A DNA stretch of 33,050 nt from a virus, in the IMG/VR virus record IMGVR_UViG_3300042305_001249, positions 1 to 33,050 of that record; one strand, written 5' to 3'. Both the position numbers and the translations under genes were made by a program. The notes beneath the pieces are model-generated. The model worked only from the letters and a program-made list of their open reading frames with translations. It was not told the origin of the DNA and ran no database searches. Positions 16,299-23,567 of the stretch are shown here, in pieces. Positions within the stretch are counted from its first letter, which is position 1. Each line of letters starts with the position of its first letter.

Positions 16299-18899
16299 AT
16301 GGCATCGACCCATAAGCACATTCGTAGCAGCACAGCCGATAAGCGCCCAACAACTGCTATTGCTGAAGGTCAAATTGCGCTGAACACCAACAGCGCAAGC
16401 CCCGGCTTGTTTTTCAAAGACAGTACTGGCGCCAGCATCATCAAGATCGGCCCAGTACACGTTGGGTCGACCGCACCAAATGCAACCCCAGCAGCAGGCG
16501 GCAGCAGCGGCAACAGCACCGGCGAAGTTTGGCTCGACAACAGCCTGACTCCTGTGGGCGTAAAAATCTGGAATGGCAGTGCATGGGTTAATGCAACTCC
16601 AGCAGGCAGCACCACTGTCCAAGGTTTGCTGGAACTTGCCACCAACGCTGAAACACAAACCGGCTCCGACACTAACCGCGCTGTTACACCCGCCGGCCTG
16701 CAGAGCAAAGTTAGCGATAGCACCAGCACTACTAGCTCCACCACAATCGCCAGTAGCACCGCAGTCAAAAGCGCCTATGACTTGGCTAATGCGGCGCTGC
16801 CTAAATCTGGTGGCACGATTACAGGCAATCTAGAAATTGGCACGACTGGCAGCCTGACTTTTGAAGGCAGTACTGCTGACGGTTTTGAGACGACGCTGGC
16901 AGTAACCGATCCAACTGCCGACCGCACAATTACATTTCCCGACCGCACTGGAACTGTTATTACAGATGCGGACACTGGTACTGTTACCAGCACGATGATT
17001 GCCAATGGCACTATTGTCGATGCTGACGTAAACGCTAGTGCTGCGATTACACTTAGCAAATTAGCGACTGGCGCTCTACCTACTGGCATCACAGTAGCTA
17101 GTGCCAACATTGTTGATGGCACCATTGTTAATGCGGATGTAAATGCTAGTGCCGCGATTGCTGGTACAAAGATTAGCCCTGATTTTGGCGGGCAGAATGT
17201 CGTTACTACGGGCAATGTCACTGGAGCAGCACTGATTCCATCTAGTAGCACTGTTCCAACAAATGGTGTTTATTTGCCGTCAGCCAATAACGTAGCTCTC
17301 GCTACCAATAGTACTCAGCGCCTGCTTATCGAAGCTGATGGCGACATCAATGTTGATAGCGGCGGTGTGTTTTATGACGCTACTAATAACAGATTGGGAA
17401 TTGGCACTACTAGCCCTAATGCACCGCTGGAGATATTAGATGGTCAAACCGATGGCCTTACCAACACTGGCTTAATCGTGTCTAGCTTTTTGCCGCGCAT
17501 TGTTCTAAATGATAGATCTACAAGTCAAACATACATAGACTTTAGGAACGACAGTGGCAATTTGATCATTGGCTATGGGCCAAAAGACAACTATGGTACT
17601 AGGACAGGAGAACACGCCCGCATCGACAGCTCAGGCCGTCTAGGTCTGGGGACTAGTGCGCCGAGCGTAAAACTTGAAGTAAAAAGTCCCAGCAGTGCAA
17701 CAAATGTTCTACAGGTAACCCCAACTACAGGAAGCGGTTATTTCAGGGTTAGAGAGACAGGCGGAAATGATATAGACGTTCGGCTTGCAGATGCCGCCGG
17801 TACGGAGTCTGTTCTTATCAATTCCGATGGCTCGTCTTATTTCAACGGAGGCAACGTAGGGATTGGCACTACGAGCCCTAGCGAAGCCCTTGAAGTGGCG
17901 GGCAATGCGATTCTGGACGCTACCGATGCAACACTAAAAATTAAAGCAGGTGTTACTGGAACCACTGGCGCACTCAACTTTACTTTTAACACAGACTCAA
18001 CTGTTTATGGTGGCGTAGATCTTGCCTACGACACAAGGGCTACCGTTGGCACGCGCTTCTTCTCTGGCTATCCAATAACTATTCAGTCTGGCGCGTCAAC
18101 AAACGCAATTATTTTTAAGCAAGGCAGCACTGACGAACGCGCCCGCGTCGACAGCTCCGGCAGGCTGTTAGTTGGCACGTCTAGTACGCCTCCAGCGATT
18201 GAAACGCTTACTCCTGGATTTGCGTTAAGCAGTTCTGCAAGCACCTATGACGGCTATTCTGCTGGAATTTATTGCTATAGAAATGCAGGCGGCTCTGGCC
18301 GCACAACAGTAGCTCCACGGCTTTATTTTGCAAGATCTCGTAGTGAAACCAACGGCTCAACAGGAGGAGTTGTTATAGATAGTGATGATCTAGGAAATAT
18401 TCGTTTTGCTGGTGATGATGGAACCAACTTTATTACAGCAGCAGAAATTCTTGCCGAGGTAGACGGCACCCCCGGCACCAACGACATGCCGGGCAGGCTT
18501 GTGCTGTCGGTCACATTGGACGGTGCCTCCTCGCCCACCGAAGCTTTCCGCATCACCAACGACCGGGTTGTTGCCTACAACCAGCCCGGTGTCACCAGTA
18601 AGAGCGCCGCCGCAACCCTGACGGTGGCTGAGCTGAAAACCGGCATCATTCAGTACACCGGTGCTGCTGCCACACTCACCCTCCCCACCGGAACCCTTAC
18701 CGAGGGTGGTTTCAACGGCATCTACACCAACATGACCTTTGAATGGTCTGTGATCAATACGGGCTCCGGCACCTGCACCATCGGTGCGGGCACTGGTCAC
18801 ACCATTGTTGGTAGCACCACTGTTGCGGCTGGCGCATCTGGGCGCTTTGCCTCACGGCGTACAGCAGCGAATACGTTCGTGACCTATCGCTTGAGTTAG
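16299..18899 (+). CDS. Second tail fibre protein
   Basis: This 866-residue protein has a GGAG ribosome site 8 bases before ATG 16299. Its N-terminus (MASTHKHIRSSTADKRPTTA, then EGQIALNTNSASPGLFFKDS and IKIGPVHVG) is a cyanophage fibre attachment module as I recall it. Next come a GEVWLDNSLTPVGVKIWNGS module, an AVTPAGLQSK/SGGTITGNLEIG stretch typical of T4-like and lambda side-tail fibres, and two VDADVNASAAI repeats. Three fibre-shaft units of the type RIDSSGRLGLGTSAPSVKLEV follow. The C-terminus (FASRRTAANTFVTYRLS) is a beta end-cap. It is probably a trimeric side fibre. No chaperone gene is obvious apart from the small proteins downstream. Confidence 0.85.
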   Translation: MASTHKHIRSSTADKRPTTAIAEGQIALNTNSASPGLFFKDSTGASIIKIGPVHVGSTAPNATPAAGGSSGNSTGEVWLDNSLTPVGVKIWNGSAWVNATPAGSTTVQGLLELATNAETQTGSDTNRAVTPAGLQSKVSDSTSTTSSTTIASSTAVKSAYDLANAALPKSGGTITGNLEIGTTGSLTFEGSTADGFETTLAVTDPTADRTITFPDRTGTVITDADTGTVTSTMIANGTIVDADVNASAAITLSKLATGALPTGITVASANIVDGTIVNADVNASAAIAGTKISPDFGGQNVVTTGNVTGAALIPSSSTVPTNGVYLPSANNVALATNSTQRLLIEADGDINVDSGGVFYDATNNRLGIGTTSPNAPLEILDGQTDGLTNTGLIVSSFLPRIVLNDRSTSQTYIDFRNDSGNLIIGYGPKDNYGTRTGEHARIDSSGRLGLGTSAPSVKLEVKSPSSATNVLQVTPTTGSGYFRVRETGGNDIDVRLADAAGTESVLINSDGSSYFNGGNVGIGTTSPSEALEVAGNAILDATDATLKIKAGVTGTTGALNFTFNTDSTVYGGVDLAYDTRATVGTRFFSGYPITIQSGASTNAIIFKQGSTDERARVDSSGRLLVGTSSTPPAIETLTPGFALSSSASTYDGYSAGIYCYRNAGGSGRTTVAPRLYFARSRSETNGSTGGVVIDSDDLGNIRFAGDDGTNFITAAEILAEVDGTPGTNDMPGRLVLSVTLDGASSPTEAFRITNDRVVAYNQPGVTSKSAAATLTVAELKTGIIQYTGAAATLTLPTGTLTEGGFNGIYTNMTFEWSVINTGSGTCTIGAGTGHTIVGSTTVAAGASGRFASRRTAANTFVTYRLS

Positions 18900-18916
18900 T
18901 AGTCCTGCTCACTTCT

Positions 18917-19162
18917 GTGTCTGAACTTTCACTCGCCGCACAGGCAACATACGATGCCTTCAACCGCATTGGACTGTACAACGAACCCTCGTTTGAAACC
19001 GACAGCAAGGCACTCGCCTCCGCCTTGCGTGCTGCAGTAAAACACTGCACATGTAACGATGGCAAAGATTATTGGATCTACGGTCCAAATATCCTTGCTA
19101 TCGCTGACGAATTAGAAGGTGTTAAATACGGCACTTACCGTTGCGACCTCAAAACCCAATAG
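18917..19162 (+). CDS. Hypothetical small protein
   Basis: This 81-residue protein has a GTG start 17 bases after the fibre stop. It opens SELSLAAQATYDAFNRIGLY and carries a short Cys-x-Cys (KHCTCNDGKDYW) followed by ILAIADELEG. The helical ALASALRAAVKHC segment and the ILAIADELE segment look like a compact helical protein. I recall similar short ORFs near cyanophage fibre genes but have no function for it. Its position suggests tail or accessory expression with the late genes. Confidence 0.55.
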   Translation: MSELSLAAQATYDAFNRIGLYNEPSFETDSKALASALRAAVKHCTCNDGKDYWIYGPNILAIADELEGVKYGTYRCDLKTQ

Positions 19163-19243
19163 TCACCTTCACTAAAGGGTGAGCAGCCGACCCTTCCCAA
19201 CTGGCTGCAACACGATTACTCTGTACCAGTCTGGTTCTTCATC
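19163..19243 (+). promoter_or_regulatory. Intergenic stretch with overlapping inverted repeats
   Basis: Three mutually exclusive inverted repeats lie between the two small genes: TCACC...GGTGA near 19163, AAGGGT/ACCCTT in the middle, and GCAGCC/GGCTGC further on. No T-run follows, so a simple terminator is not supported. The overlap of possible pairings could allow alternative folds, but no conserved riboswitch is recognised. Confidence 0.25.
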
Positions 19244-19552
19244 ATGGCCACCACCTTTACGTGGGGTATCAACACCCTTGAGCGCGAAACCGACGACGGA
19301 TTCGTGATGACTGCGCATTACACCGTTAATGCCGACGACGGCACCTATTCATCTGGTGCATACGGCAGCGTAGGTTTCCAGCGTCCCGAAAACTTGATTC
19401 CGTACAACCAGCTCGATGAGCCCACCGTAATCGGCTGGGTCCAAGAAGCCCTTGGCGGCGACGAAAAAGTTGCCGAAATTGAAGCTGCCTTGCAAGCGCA
19501 AATTGATGAGCAGCACGCACCGACTAAAGCCGCCGGTGTGCCTTGGGGCTGA
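19244..19552 (+). CDS. Conserved small cyanophage protein (DUF7936-like)
   Basis: This 102-residue protein starts MATTFTWGINTLERETDDGF, then VMTAHYTVNADDGTYSSGAYG, then PENLIPYNQLDEPTVIGWVQEALGG, and ends QAQIDEQHAPTKAAGVPWG. I recall this protein as widespread in cyanophages, usually next to fibre genes, and as annotated with a domain of unknown function (I believe DUF7936, name not checked). The N-terminal two thirds is beta-rich, the last third helical. The molecular role is unknown. Confidence 0.7.
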   Translation: MATTFTWGINTLERETDDGFVMTAHYTVNADDGTYSSGAYGSVGFQRPENLIPYNQLDEPTVIGWVQEALGGDEKVAEIEAALQAQIDEQHAPTKAAGVPWG

Positions 19553-19566
19553 TGCTAATAGTCTGG

Positions 19567-19589
19567 TAAACCGCAGTAAAGTCGGTTTA
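19567..19589 (+). terminator. Weak hairpin after the small conserved gene
   Basis: A perfect 7-bp inverted repeat TAAACCG/CGGTTTA (19567-19573 and 19583-19589) with a 9-base loop lies 15 bases after the stop of the preceding gene. It is followed by ACTTTCTAC, not by a run of T. It could be a weak terminator, a 3' end stabiliser, or a separator between the structural and lysis parts. Confidence 0.35.
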
Positions 19590-19606
19590 ACTTTCTACAT
19601 TTCGGC

Positions 19607-19744
19607 GTGGCTGTAAAGGCAAAAACAGGTACAGGGCGCCTAGAGCATCAAGCCGGGCGCCCCAAAACCACAAGTCAAGGCATGGGGCAACACAGCCGTC
19701 CACGTCGTCGCGGCAAGAAAAAACTGGTGGGTCAAGGACGCTAA
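19607..19744 (+). CDS. Very short basic protein (RPRRRGKK type)
   Basis: A GTG-initiated ORF of 45 residues opens VAVKAKTGTGRLEHQAGRPK, continues TTSQGMGQHSRPRRRGKKK and ends LVGQGR. It has 16 Lys/Arg/His residues and no acidic residue apart from one Glu. I recall near-identical short basic proteins in many marine and freshwater cyanophages, so it is likely a real gene despite its size. The charge suggests binding to DNA or RNA. It lies between late structural genes and the lysis genes. Confidence 0.6.
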   Translation: MAVKAKTGTGRLEHQAGRPKTTSQGMGQHSRPRRRGKKKLVGQGR

Positions 19745-19775
19745 CCTATAAAAAAGGTCGGCAGTATGCCTCGCA

Positions 19776-20024
19776 ATGGATCATCACGACGAGGCAATCA
19801 CCGCCAAACCCCCCGATAACCCCTTCAACCAAATCGTTCCGGCGTTGTTGACTGCTGCAGTAGTCGGCTTAGCCGGTCTTTTTATGCAAGTCGCCAAGCT
19901 GGACCAATCCGTCAACACAGTCGCTGCCGATATTCAAGAACTCAAAAACGATTCCAAAGAAAGGCTTAGTGACCTCGAAACCAGAGTGCGTCAAATTGAG
20001 ATGCACCTCGGCCCCAAAAAATGA
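19776..20024 (+). CDS. Small membrane protein with one membrane segment and a coiled coil (holin or spanin candidate)
   Basis: This 82-residue protein has a short hydrophilic start (MDHHDEAITAKPPDNPFNQI), one membrane segment (about residues 22-40, VPALLTAAVVGLAGLFMQVA) and a helical charged tail with heptad-like spacing (VNTVAADIQELKNDSKERLS, then LETRVRQIEMHLG). A membrane anchor plus coiled coil next to an endolysin fits a holin, antiholin or hemolysin XhlA-like protein. It overlaps the next gene by 4 bases (ATGA). The function comes from context only. Confidence 0.55.
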   Translation: MDHHDEAITAKPPDNPFNQIVPALLTAAVVGLAGLFMQVAKLDQSVNTVAADIQELKNDSKERLSDLETRVRQIEMHLGPKK

Positions 20025-20206
20025 GCGTCGTCCACACCACTGACTACGGCAACGGCTTCAGTCTGGACCAACTGGAGAACGAACGGGGCGAGCTGTACTA
20101 CCGCGCCTGCAAAGGTAGTGTCTGCCGCTACGCCGAGGACCACTACATCGCCATGATGTACCTCGAAGGCATGGGCTGGGACCCTAAGCAACAAGCCCCT
20201 CAGTAA
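20021..20206 (+). CDS. Hypothetical small protein
   Basis: This 61-residue protein starts in an ATGA overlap with the membrane protein gene. It reads GNGFSLDQLENERGELYYRA, then a CKGSVCRYAEDHYIAMMYLE segment with two cysteines four residues apart, and ends GWDPKQQAPQ. The last 23 bases overlap the 3' end of the opposite-strand HNH gene. I recall no family for it. Confidence 0.5.
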   Translation: MSVVHTTDYGNGFSLDQLENERGELYYRACKGSVCRYAEDHYIAMMYLEGMGWDPKQQAPQ

Positions 20207-20504
20207 TCCACGCAATAATCGCGTCCTCGCGGTGGGGCTCCCAAAACGGCTGGTCCCTGTACCACTCCAGCCAGTCCTCCGCTGACTTGGAGATATTGCA
20301 GGCAAAGCAGCAAGCCACCAAATTCTGCTGGTGCGTATGCCCACCCCGAAACTTCGGATGCACATGATCCAGCGTGGCTGACCTACCTAAATCCACTCCG
20401 CAATAGGCGCACGAGTTGTTCCAGTGGTTAAGAATTGATTGCCTAAACCGCGCCTTTGCTTCTTTTTTGTTTAAGTATTCGCCATCCTCGATGCGATGGT
20501 CCAT
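20184..20504 (-). CDS. HNH endonuclease
   Basis: This 106-residue protein is on the strand opposite to its neighbours. It has a CAYCG knuckle (C32, C35), the LDHVHPKFRGG core (D46, H47, H49), N61 and the closing CFACNISKS (C66 or C65, C69, N70). This is the HNH/HNN metal finger with two zinc-binding Cys pairs and a bba-metal active site. Such stand-alone enzymes are either homing endonucleases or helpers of packaging. With no terminase nearby, and inserted antisense in a late gene cluster, a mobile homing gene is the more likely reading. Its promoter must lie in 20505-20603. Confidence 0.85.
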   Translation of the reverse strand: MDHRIEDGEYLNKKEAKARFRQSILNHWNNSCAYCGVDLGRSATLDHVHPKFRGGHTHQQNLVACCFACNISKSAEDWLEWYRDQPFWEPHREDAIIAWITEGLVA

Positions 20505-20603
20505 ACCCGGCAGTGGCTACACGGAATGTAGCGGTAGAAACTATTACGTGCGCAGGAACTCTTCTCTAGTACAGCTAAACTTCAGTAAGTCTCTTGGATC
20601 CAT

Positions 20604-20747
20604 ATGACCGAGCAGCACATAGCGATCATCGCCATCATCATTGCCGCTGGTTCCGAAATCATCGGTATGAGCAGCCTGCGTTCCAACAGCTGGGTCCAGC
20701 TGGTGTTGCAGGTACTGCGCCTCGCCTTCCCCAAAAAGCGCCGCTGA
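20604..20747 (+). CDS. Short membrane protein next to the endolysin (holin candidate)
   Basis: This 47-residue ORF opens MTEQHIAIIAIIIAAGSEII, then GMSSLRSNSWVQLVLQVLRL, and ends AFPKKRR. The first 20 residues form a membrane segment, and the short amphipathic C-terminal helix ends in a basic cluster. I recall near-identical short proteins (SEII...LR.NS..QLVLQ...FPKK) in many cyanophages. It ends 18 bases before the endolysin start, so a holin or lysis-regulating role is reasonable. It is short enough to be missed by routine gene calling. Confidence 0.6.
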   Translation: MTEQHIAIIAIIIAAGSEIIGMSSLRSNSWVQLVLQVLRLAFPKKRR

Positions 20748-20765
20748 TTTGCGTGGAGCCTTGTC

Positions 20766-21893
20766 ATGACGACCAACAAAATCCGTCTTAACGACCTGTT
20801 TCGTTTTTACAAGGCTCTGCCCCATCAGATGGCGGCGATTACAGAGCTGGAGCAGGCGATCAATAAGGCCAATCCCAACATCTTGGGCCGCGACCAAGGC
20901 TGGTTCAAGACCTGGAGCGTGGCGGGTAAACAGACTCAGTTCCCAAACAGTTGGGAAGGCATCCTTGAAGCCGCTCGTGTTGCCGGCGCCAAATTCCCAG
21001 AACTCGTAGCCGCCCAATGGGCACTGGAATCCAACTACGGCAAGCTTGTTTCAGGCCGCAATAACTTTTTTGGCTTAAAAGGCGAAGGTAGCGACAAGAA
21101 AACACAAGAATTTATTAACGGCCAGTGGATAACAATTACAGACAGCTTTATTGATTTTCCAGATCTACTGTCCTGCGTTATTTACCTAGTCGACCACTGG
21201 TACAAAGATTACAAAAACTACAAAGGCTGCAACAACGCCGCGACCCGCGAAGAAGCCGCTAAGTGGCTACACAAGGAAGGCTACGCAACAGATCCCAACT
21301 ATCCCGGCAAGCTGATTCAGCTAATGGAACAACACGCCGGAGCTAAACCTGTCGTCCCACCTAATCAAAAATTATTGAAAGTTCCCTACGAGTACCAGCT
21401 AGGTGCTGACGACGGCGCCACCGGCTATCGCCAATGCTTTAGCTCCAGCTGCGCGATGGTTGCCAGGTACTACGGAAAAATAAGCGGGGACTACGAATAC
21501 AACCGCCTTCGCGCCCGTTTCGGTGACACCACTGACCCAAAAGCGCAAATAGCAGCGCTCAAAGCATTGGGGCTGACCGCCACCTTTGAGATGGATGGCA
21601 CAGTCGAAGACTTAGAAACTGAAATAGCTAACGGGCACCCGGTTCCAGTCGGCTGGCTCCACAAAGGCCCCGTCTCTAATCCCAGCGGCACTGGCCACTG
21701 GACAGTCGTAGTTGGGTATACCCCGACACATTTCATCCACAACGACCCTTTTGGTGAAGCCGACCTGATCAACGGCGGTTACGCCAGCAACAAGGGGGGA
21801 GCCGGCATCGCCTACTCCAGAAAGAACTGGCTGCCTCGCTGGCTTATCGAAGGCAACGACACAGGCTGGTTCATGCGAATCCGCAAAAATTAG
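20766..21893 (+). CDS. Two-domain endolysin: glucosaminidase plus C39-like cysteine peptidase
   Basis: This 375-residue protein has a GGAG ribosome site 7-8 bases before ATG 20766. Residues about 60-190 are an endo-beta-N-acetylglucosaminidase (FlgJ/LytG type) domain: AQWALESNYGKLVSGRNNFF carries the catalytic Glu (E88) and the N-N-x-F-G-L-K signature. Residues about 205-375 resemble the peptidase C39_2 family: YRQCFSSSCAMVARYYG (nucleophile C224 or C229), GHWTVVVGY (H311) and IHNDPFGE (N326/D327). It would therefore cut both the glycan and, probably, the peptide part of peptidoglycan at lysis. No signal peptide is seen, so export needs a holin. Confidence 0.85.
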   Translation: MTTNKIRLNDLFRFYKALPHQMAAITELEQAINKANPNILGRDQGWFKTWSVAGKQTQFPNSWEGILEAARVAGAKFPELVAAQWALESNYGKLVSGRNNFFGLKGEGSDKKTQEFINGQWITITDSFIDFPDLLSCVIYLVDHWYKDYKNYKGCNNAATREEAAKWLHKEGYATDPNYPGKLIQLMEQHAGAKPVVPPNQKLLKVPYEYQLGADDGATGYRQCFSSSCAMVARYYGKISGDYEYNRLRARFGDTTDPKAQIAALKALGLTATFEMDGTVEDLETEIANGHPVPVGWLHKGPVSNPSGTGHWTVVVGYTPTHFIHNDPFGEADLINGGYASNKGGAGIAYSRKNWLPRWLIEGNDTGWFMRIRKN

Positions 21894-21895
21894 CC

Positions 21896-22117
21896 ATGCG
21901 CCCCATCGAACACACGCCCGAGTCCAGCTTCCACAAGGCAGCCACGGACCAATGGCTAGTCGGCCTGTTCAACAAGCAGGATTATCGCGGCCTCCTAGAA
22001 GCCGCCCTTGTTCTCAATACGCTCCACCAGCTGGAACGCACAAAATCGGCCTGGGCTATCCGCGAAGCCGCAGATAACCTGGCCGATCAGTTTGGAATGG
22101 ACCGCGACTCCGCCTAG
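21896..22117 (+). CDS. Hypothetical small protein, last gene of the late strand
   Basis: This 73-residue helical protein opens MRPIEHTPESSFHKAATDQW, continues LVGLFNKQDYRGLLEAALVL and NTLHQLERTKSAWAIREAAD, and ends NLADQFGMDRDSA. I recall close relatives in several cyanophages with no known function. The start is 2 bases after the endolysin stop. The stop TAG (22115-22117) overlaps the stop of the converging minus-strand gene. Confidence 0.6.
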   Translation: MRPIEHTPESSFHKAATDQWLVGLFNKQDYRGLLEAALVLNTLHQLERTKSAWAIREAADNLADQFGMDRDSA

Positions 22118-22124
22118 TTGGCGG
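22110..22124. terminator. Hairpin at the point of convergence, holding both stop codons
   Basis: CCGCC/GGCGG (22110-22114 and 22120-22124) encloses the loop TAGTT. The plus-strand TAG (22115-22117) and the minus-strand stop (CTA at 22114-22116) lie at and inside this loop. The stem reads the same way on both strands. No T-run follows on either side, so an intrinsic terminator is possible but weak. Confidence 0.4.
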
Positions 22125-22284
22125 TGTACTTGCGATACAGCCCGGTATAGGTGCTGTGGAGCGGGTGATCCTTTTTGTCTCGCCCGTCCCAGAAGTAGAG
22201 CTTGTCCAGAAGGTCAGCGCGATTTTGGTCGACGATGACCTCACCCCAGCACTGGCGTGCCCAGTCAGCGATTGGTTGACTCAC
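22114..22284 (-). CDS. Hypothetical small protein, last gene of the minus-strand block
   Basis: This 56-residue ORF uses a GTG start at 22284: M-SQPIADWARQCWGEVIVDQ, then NRADLLDKLYFWDGRDKKDH, then PLHSTYTGLYRKYTAN. A longer frame reaches upstream but its N-terminal part is only the shadow of the previous gene. It overlaps the end of the upstream gene (22265) by 20 bases, so translation is probably coupled. The C-terminal YFWDGRDK...STYTGLY pattern looks like a real conserved protein. The function is unknown. Confidence 0.5.
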   Translation of the reverse strand: MSQPIADWARQCWGEVIVDQNRADLLDKLYFWDGRDKKDHPLHSTYTGLYRKYTAN

Positions 22285-22579
22285 CTTTTTTCTCCACGAG
22301 TTTGAGACGCCTGCGGGCCGTTTCTCGCGGCCCATTTTTGGCACGAGCCAGCTTAGGTTTTTTCGCTGCCGTTGCCGGCACCTCCACCTTGCACTTCGGG
22401 TAGCGATTCTGCGCAAACTCAATCGCCTGCTGGAGCGACTGCGCCCGCACCAGATCCCGCATAGCTCCCTGACCTGGCAACCAAATCTTCAACTCGAACA
22501 GCTCAGATTTTTCTGCACTGGTGCGTGAGCGACCCTCACCGAGCCTCAGTTCGGGATCCTGCTGCTCCTGGAATGGCAT
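22265..22579 (-). CDS. Hypothetical basic protein
   Basis: The 104-residue version starts at ATG 22579, inside a TGATG overlap with the stop of the upstream gene. An in-frame ATG at 22588 would add three residues. The core (FELKIWLPGQGAMRDLVRAQ, then SLQQAIEFAQNRYPKCKVEV) looks like a small alpha/beta domain. The C-terminus (AAKKPKLARAKNGPRETARR, then RLKLVEKKGE) is strongly basic. A nucleic-acid contact is suggested only by charge. I recall similar short proteins in cyanophage early regions. Confidence 0.55.
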   Translation of the reverse strand: MPFQEQQDPELRLGEGRSRTSAEKSELFELKIWLPGQGAMRDLVRAQSLQQAIEFAQNRYPKCKVEVPATAAKKPKLARAKNGPRETARRRLKLVEKKGESTNR

Positions 22580-22794
22580 CACTTCCATGATTCGGGGTAG
22601 GCGGGTTCATCAACGCAATGCACAGCAGCATCGCAGTTACAAGACTGAGCAACAGTTCTCGCCGCAGCGACAGCTCGTTCGTATGTGACCCACGAGGATG
22701 CGTCCTCCTTGGATCGGGTGAAACCGATTCCTTTACCAGAGTCGTAAACCGCCGTAACCCAGCGATCTTCGACCATGACGACATAGCGCGTCAT
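22579..22794 (-). CDS. Hypothetical small protein
   Basis: This 71-residue protein opens MTRYVVMVEDRWVTAVYDSG, continues KGIGFTRSKEDASSWVTYER and AVAAARTVAQSCNCDAAVHC, and ends VDEPAYPESWK. A beta hairpin followed by an ERA..AA helix is likely. Its stop overlaps the next start (TGATG). A repeated 12-base motif lies 15 bases upstream (see findings). I do not recognise the family. Confidence 0.55.
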   Translation of the reverse strand: MTRYVVMVEDRWVTAVYDSGKGIGFTRSKEDASSWVTYERAVAAARTVAQSCNCDAAVHCVDEPAYPESWK

Positions 22795-22871
22795 TGCTCT
22801 TAAGTGACTACTGTGTAAGGTTACAGCCTACGCCCAGCCCGCTGCGGTATATAACGAAACACAACTGAGTC
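22795..22871 (-). promoter_or_regulatory. Likely promoter or leader region of the 22114-22794 minus-strand genes
   Basis: Read on the minus strand, this 77-base gap contains an AT-rich TTATATACCGC (near 22846-22856) that could serve as a -10 box, without a matching -35 at 17 bases. It is followed by CCTTACACAGTA (22809-22820), which recurs upstream of the primase gene. No terminator-like hairpin was found here. Confidence 0.35.
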
Positions 22872-23141
22872 TCATGCGTCAGTTTCTGACACTTTGCCTT
22901 CGGCCTTGGAACGCATCCGCCCCTCAACCCGCCGCTTGACTGAATCCCTCCAAGCAGCCTCATCCGCCTCTTGCGCCTTCGTGTACTCCGACGACCGCAG
23001 CGCCAACCCCGCGTAAACCAGCTCCCGCAGATACGCCGTAACCTTCTTGCCCTCCTGGGACGCAAGATTCTCCGCCAGCTTGTAACGGTTGGGGTCAATC
23101 AACAGCTGACAGTAGTACTTGTTTCCGTGGTTCAGGGGCAT
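22872..23141 (-). CDS. Ribbon-helix-helix-like small DNA-binding protein
   Basis: This 89-residue protein starts MPLNHGNKYYCQLLIDPNRY, continues KLAENLASQEGKKVTAYLRE and LVYAGLALRSSEYTKAQEAD, and ends in a charged helix. The strand (YYCQLLID) followed by two helices (RYKLAENLASQEG and KVTAYLRELVYAGL) is the Arc/MetJ/CopG ribbon-helix-helix layout. I recall close relatives in cyanophages. It would act as a dimeric repressor or autoregulator. It is preceded by a 49-base intergenic stretch that could hold its promoter and operator. Confidence 0.65.
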   Translation of the reverse strand: MPLNHGNKYYCQLLIDPNRYKLAENLASQEGKKVTAYLRELVYAGLALRSSEYTKAQEADEAAWRDSVKRRVEGRMRSKAEGKVSETDA

Positions 23142-23190
23142 GGCCTGCGGTCTAGTCTGCTACACAATAGCATACTGCGTCACAGTAGTC

Positions 23191-23400
23191 TTACCAGCGT
23201 ACGTCCTCGTCGACACGCTTCCGCCACGCATTGGCCTGCGCCACCCGCGCCCCACCCCTCTGCTTGGCACACCCTTTTCGTACATCCCGCGCCCACTCCA
23301 AAAAGGCCGCAGCCCGCTGCAAATCCGCCGTCTTCGCCGCACGAATTTCCCGATTCAGCCATTCGAGCACCAGCTCTCTTCCCGTGCGGGCTGGACTCAT
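23191..23400 (-). CDS. Hypothetical small basic protein
   Basis: This 69-residue helical protein opens MSPARTGRELVLEWLNREIR, continues AAKTADLQRAAAFLEWARDV and RKGCAKQRGGARVAQANAWR, and ends KRVDEDVRW. Two other frames are open over the same bases, but this one starts in an ATGA overlap with the stop of the small gene upstream (23397-23399), which fits the coupled style of the block. The function is unknown. Confidence 0.5.
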   Translation of the reverse strand: MSPARTGRELVLEWLNREIRAAKTADLQRAAAFLEWARDVRKGCAKQRGGARVAQANAWRKRVDEDVRW

Positions 23401-23567
23401 GAGACTACATCTGAGACTCGCATCACCGACTGGGGCCGATGCTCAGGGCAAAGCTCCAGTGCCTTCATCCGTGCGGTGAAAGCATCTGGGGCAACGACGA
23501 AGAGATCATGAGTACCGCCATGACGCGTGTGCATCCGAACGCGGTACTCAAACTCTTCCTGGATCAC
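23397..23567 (-). CDS. Very small gene overlapping the polymerase stop
   Basis: This 56-residue ORF starts at GTG 23567, inside the polymerase stop (AAGTGATCC, 4-base overlap). It ends in a TGA that overlaps the next ATG (TCATGAG). It reads VIQEEFEYRVRMHTRHGGTH, then DLFVVAPDAFTARMKALELC, then PEHRPQSVMRVSDVVS. Strand-helix-strand composition (EYRVRMHTRHG, APDAFTARMKALELCP) is plausible for a small folded domain. It fills the gap between the polymerase and the next gene exactly, which is the main support. Confidence 0.55.
   Translation of the reverse strand: MIQEEFEYRVRMHTRHGGTHDLFVVAPDAFTARMKALELCPEHRPQSVMRVSDVVS

Noticed and set aside
19765-19818. A 17-codon frame just before the small membrane protein
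   Set aside because: It is very short and out of phase, with no coupling, and the ATG at 19776 has better support.
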